Shown piece after piece: positions 61,706-64,000 of a DNA stretch of 64,000 nucleotides; the first letter of the stretch is position 1; each line of letters begins with the position of its first letter. Position numbers and translations under genes: made by a program. Below the pieces are notes generated by a model. That model was given only the letters and a program-made list of their open reading frames with translations, ran no database searches and had not been told where the DNA came from. Origin of the DNA: Salinispora fenicalii (GTDB taxonomy: Bacteria; Actinomycetota; Actinomycetes; Mycobacteriales; Micromonosporaceae); the NCBI RefSeq assembly GCF_000514815.1, contig NZ_AZWQ01000009.1, forward strand, positions 224,299 to 288,298, given 5' to 3'.

Positions 61706-62533
61706 GTGAGCGCGGACACCCCCGACCCGGACCGGCCTAGTGCCGGGGCCGTACCGCCGTACGTCGAGTCGCCGGGCGATGGCCCCACCTCGCCGTACCA
61801 GGATCGTGTTTCGGCCGTCGGGCCGGTGCCGCCCGCCTCGTTGACCTGGTACGGGGCGCCGCCTGTTGCCGTGGCGCCGGGGCCCGGGCTCCGACCACAG
61901 CTCTGGTGGGCGGCGGCGGGAGCGCTCGGGGTGATGATCCTCGGTGTCCCGCTGGGGTTGCTCTGGGCCACGCTCGCCCCCGATACCCCGGTGGTGCAGA
62001 CCGCGTCGGGCGCTGTCTACGGCGAGTCGCAGCCGGAGCAGCCGATCGCGGCCGACGGTTGGTTCAGCCTGCTTGGTCTCGGCTTCGGCGTCTTGGTCGC
62101 GGTCGGCCTCTGGTTTCTGCTGCGCCGCTCCCGGGGCCCGATCGGACTCGCTGCCGCCGTGCTTGGGTCGCTGGGCGCGGCGCTGGTCGCCTGGCAGGTC
62201 GGCCAACGGGTGGGGCTGGCCACCTTCGAGCATCTGTTGGCGACCGCGGCGGAGGGGCAGACCTTCGGACAACCCGCGCAGCTGCGGGCCGGGGGAGTGG
62301 ACTGGTGGGGTCCACTGCCGGTGCCGTACGGCAACGTGCTGCTGCCGGCGTTTGGCGCGGCGGTCGGTTACACCCTGCTGGCGGGCTGGTCCCGTTGGCC
62401 GTCGTTGCGCCCGGAGTCAACGCCCGACTGGCCATCCGGGCCGGGCGTCAGTTGGGTGTCGGGGGAGCCGCCAACTCCTTCAGCGGCACCGGAACCGCCC
62501 GGACCTGGCGCAGTAGAGCCGCCTCGCGGGTGA
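61706..62533 (+). CDS. DUF2567 membrane protein
   Basis: Actinobacterial DUF2567 protein of 275 residues. A Pro-rich cytoplasmic N-terminus (about 1-68) is followed by four hydrophobic stretches: WWAAAGALGVMILGVPLGLL, WFSLLGLGFGVLVAVGLWFL, GLAAAVLGSLGAALVAWQVG and LPAFGAAVGYTLLAGWSRW. The outside loop contains DWWGPLPVPYGN. Function unknown. The last 86 nt overlap the 3' end of the convergent Lon-N-domain gene, so the C-terminal Pro-rich tail may be mis-assigned. GAGAGGA precedes the GTG. Confidence 0.8.
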   Translation: MSADTPDPDRPSAGAVPPYVESPGDGPTSPYQDRVSAVGPVPPASLTWYGAPPVAVAPGPGLRPQLWWAAAGALGVMILGVPLGLLWATLAPDTPVVQTASGAVYGESQPEQPIAADGWFSLLGLGFGVLVAVGLWFLLRRSRGPIGLAAAVLGSLGAALVAWQVGQRVGLATFEHLLATAAEGQTFGQPAQLRAGGVDWWGPLPVPYGNVLLPAFGAAVGYTLLAGWSRWPSLRPESTPDWPSGPGVSWVSGEPPTPSAAPEPPGPGAVEPPRG

Positions 62534-63149
62534 GCAGCCGCAGCTCGGCGCGGAGCCGGGCGGCGGTACCGTCGATGGCGAGCAACCGCTGTCGGTCGGC
62601 GAGGGTCAGTGCGGCCGTCGCGGCGACCAGGTGCGACAGAACCGTCGGATCCTCCGGGAGCTGCTCCGAGGCCTCCTCCTCCGGGTCGGCGCGGATCAGG
62701 CCCAGGTACTGCCGGAAGACCGCGGTCACCTGGGCAGATAGCTCATCGGCCTGGTCCGGGGGGTGCGGCTCGGGCAACCACTCGACTTCGGCAGTCAGGT
62801 AGGGCGCGCTGGCCCGGTCGACGGTACCCATCCGGAACCGTTGCCGACCCACGGTGACGATGTCGTAGCCCCCATCCGGAAGCTCGGTCACCTGTCGCAG
62901 CTCGGCGGTGCAGCCCACCTCGTGCAGCGTGACGTCGTCGTCGGGCAATGGGCGGCCGCCCGGCGCGGTGGGAGCGACCTCCCAGCCGGCCTGGATCGCC
63001 ACCACGCCGAACTCACGTGGTCGCTGCTCCGGCAGGGTGAGTAGGTGGCGCACCAGCGCCCGGTATCGGTCTTCGAAGATGTGTAGCGGCAGCACCAGGC
63101 CGGGGAAGAGAACGGTCCCGAGCGGGAACACCGGCAGCCGCACAGTCAC
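62448..63149 (-). CDS. Lon substrate-binding-domain protein (LON N-terminal family)
   Basis: Stand-alone Lon N-domain protein of 233 residues without ATPase or protease parts. It begins [20 protein letters not shown] with [13 protein letters not shown], then FGVVAIQAG and [20 protein letters not shown] with [13 protein letters not shown] helical C-terminal region follows. Function unknown. GTG 63149 is chosen because it lies 6 nt after a TACCCT -10; an ATG at 63197 would add 16 residues that lack family similarity. It converges on and overlaps the DUF2567 gene. Confidence 0.85.
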   Translation of the reverse strand: MTVRLPVFPLGTVLFPGLVLPLHIFEDRYRALVRHLLTLPEQRPREFGVVAIQAGWEVAPTAPGGRPLPDDDVTLHEVGCTAELRQVTELPDGGYDIVTVGRQRFRMGTVDRASAPYLTAEVEWLPEPHPPDQADELSAQVTAVFRQYLGLIRADPEEEASEQLPEDPTVLSHLVAATAALTLADRQRLLAIDGTAARLRAELRLLTREAALLRQVRAVPVPLKELAAPPTPN

Positions 63150-63155
63150 GGGTCG

Positions 63156-63161
63156 AGGGTA
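63156..63161 (-). promoter_or_regulatory. -10 element, leaderless start of the Lon-domain gene
   Basis: On the minus strand TACCCT is followed by 6 nt and then the GTG start at 63149. Transcription would start at the GTG. Confidence 0.5.
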
Positions 63162-63243
63162 GCCCGATCCGCCGCCGGAGGGCGTGTCTCGGCTCATCGT
63201 CTCGTCGTGTGGGCGCTGCCGGTCAGCGCGGACCCGAGCCGCC

Positions 63244-63249
63244 TAGACT
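63244..63249 (+). promoter_or_regulatory. -10 element, near-leaderless start of hisD
   Basis: TAGACT lies 7 nt before the GTG start of hisD at 63257, so the transcript would begin at or one base before the start codon. The gap to the divergent Lon-domain gene is only 107 nt. Confidence 0.5.
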
Positions 63250-63256
63250 CGCAAGG

Positions 63257-64000
63257 GTGTTGCACCGGATCGACCTACGTGGCGGGGTTCGTGACCCGCG
63301 CCGCCTGCTGCCCCGTGCCCGGCTCGATGTCTCCGCGGCAGTCGAGCAGATACGTCCGCTCGTGACGGAGGTGCAAGAGCATGGCTACTCGGCGATCCGC
63401 GCGGCGAGCGAGCGGTTTGACGGGGTCTCGCCGGAGGTCCTGCGGGTCTCGCCGGAGGCGATCGCCGAGGCCGAGGGGACGCTTGACCCGCAGGTCCGCG
63501 CTGCGTTGTTGGAGTCAATTGACCGGGCCCGCCGGGTGCACGCCGCGCAGCGCCGCAGCGATCACACCACGCAGGTCGTACCGGGTGGCACGGTCACCGA
63601 GCGCTGGGTCCCGGTTGATCGGGTCGGGCTCTATGTGCCCGGCGGTCTGGCGATGTACCCGTCAACGGTGGTCATGAATGTGGTGCCCGCGCAGGAGGCC
63701 GGGGTGCGTTCGCTGGTCGTGGCCAGTCCACCGCGCAAGGACAACGGCGGGTTGCCCGACTCGCGGGTACTCGCCGCCTGTGCCCTGCTCGGGGTGACCG
63801 AGGTGTACGCCGTCGGCGGCGCGCAGGCGGTGGCGATGCTCGCGTACGGCAGTTCGGTTGACCCCGATAGCACCGCCTTCTGTACACCGGTTGATTTGAT
63901 CACCGGCCCGGGCAACATCTGGGTCACCGCCGCCAAGCGGTTGCTGCGGGGCGTGGTCGGCATCGACGCCGAGGCCGGGCCCACCGAGATCGCGATTTTG
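63257..64000 (+). CDS. hisD: Histidinol dehydrogenase, 5' part (cut by the window end)
   Basis: NAD-dependent enzyme of the last two steps of histidine synthesis; only the first 248 codons are in the window. The start [18 protein letters not shown] is family-like. [20 protein letters not shown] (about 121-140), [27 protein letters not shown] (about 180-195), [17 protein letters not shown] and [10 protein letters not shown] match HisD. The frame is open to the last base. Other his genes probably lie beyond the window. Confidence 0.93.
   Translation, partial: MLHRIDLRGGVRDPRRLLPRARLDVSAAVEQIRPLVTEVQEHGYSAIRAASERFDGVSPEVLRVSPEAIAEAEGTLDPQVRAALLESIDRARRVHAAQRRSDHTTQVVPGGTVTERWVPVDRVGLYVPGGLAMYPSTVVMNVVPAQEAGVRSLVVASPPRKDNGGLPDSRVLAACALLGVTEVYAVGGAQAVAMLAYGSSVDPDSTAFCTPVDLITGPGNIWVTAAKRLLRGVVGIDAEAGPTEIAIL

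Overview
The window is high-GC, densely coding actinobacterial chromosome. Gene content and order point to the Micromonosporaceae, most likely Salinispora or a close Micromonospora relative. The evidence is the actinobacterial dcw layout ending in sepF-yggT-divIVA, an ImuA'/ImuB/DnaE2 mutasome, an SAV_6107-type HEPN gene, murT-gatD, a DUF3040 gene, and a carotenoid set (CruF, CruC-like, CrtD/CrtI-like, CrtA-like) of the kind known for the glycosylated Salinispora carotenoid sioxanthin. The family and genus call is inference. No rRNA, tRNA, CRISPR array, insertion sequence or phage was recognised.

Layout. 1-3.4 kb: Rv2175c-type DNA-binding protein, polyprenyl diphosphate synthase, metF and a CDP-alcohol phosphatidyltransferase (the first three resemble the mycobacterial Rv2172c-Rv2175c neighbourhood). 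3.5-8.9 kb, minus strand: a tightly coupled operon of YbaK-like deacylase, CrtA-like monooxygenase, GNAT, CruF-like hydratase, CruC-like glycosyltransferase and CrtD/CrtI-like desaturase. 9-19.4 kb, plus strand: DNA-damage block with a LexA-type box, a HEPN gene, imuA'-imuB-dnaE2, then a methyltransferase, a phosphodiesterase and dinB. 20-24.8 kb, minus strand: MoxR-DUF58-transglutaminase operon. 25.1-30.7 kb: Mrp cation/proton antiporter operon with an MrpA/B fusion. 30.8-33.9 kb: leuS behind a short leucine-rich leader ORF and an intrinsic terminator. 34.1-36.8 kb, minus strand: VTT membrane protein and gatD-murT (lipid II amidation).

37-55 kb is the division and cell wall cluster: mraZ, rsmH, ftsL-like, ftsI, murE, murF, mraY, ftsW, murG, murC, ftsQ, ftsZ, yggS, sepF, yggT, divIVA. 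murD is missing from its usual place between mraY and ftsW, and pgeF is missing between ftsZ and yggS. 55-64 kb holds a membrane protein with a Cys/His motif, a DUF167 protein, a tandem-repeat intergenic region, a DksA/TraR-type zinc protein, lspA, an RluD-family pseudouridine synthase, a Pro-rich membrane-anchored protein, a ParA/MinD-like ATPase with a repeat-rich N-terminus and an altered P-loop, a DUF2567 protein, a Lon-N-domain protein, and the 5' part of hisD.

Regulatory features readable from sequence include several genes whose start codon lies 6-7 nt after a -10 hexamer (leaderless pattern), three GTGG repeats at 10-bp spacing at the mraZ promoter, a perfect 17-bp palindrome in the ftsZ promoter, and a 14-bp perfect hairpin over the ftsW start codon.
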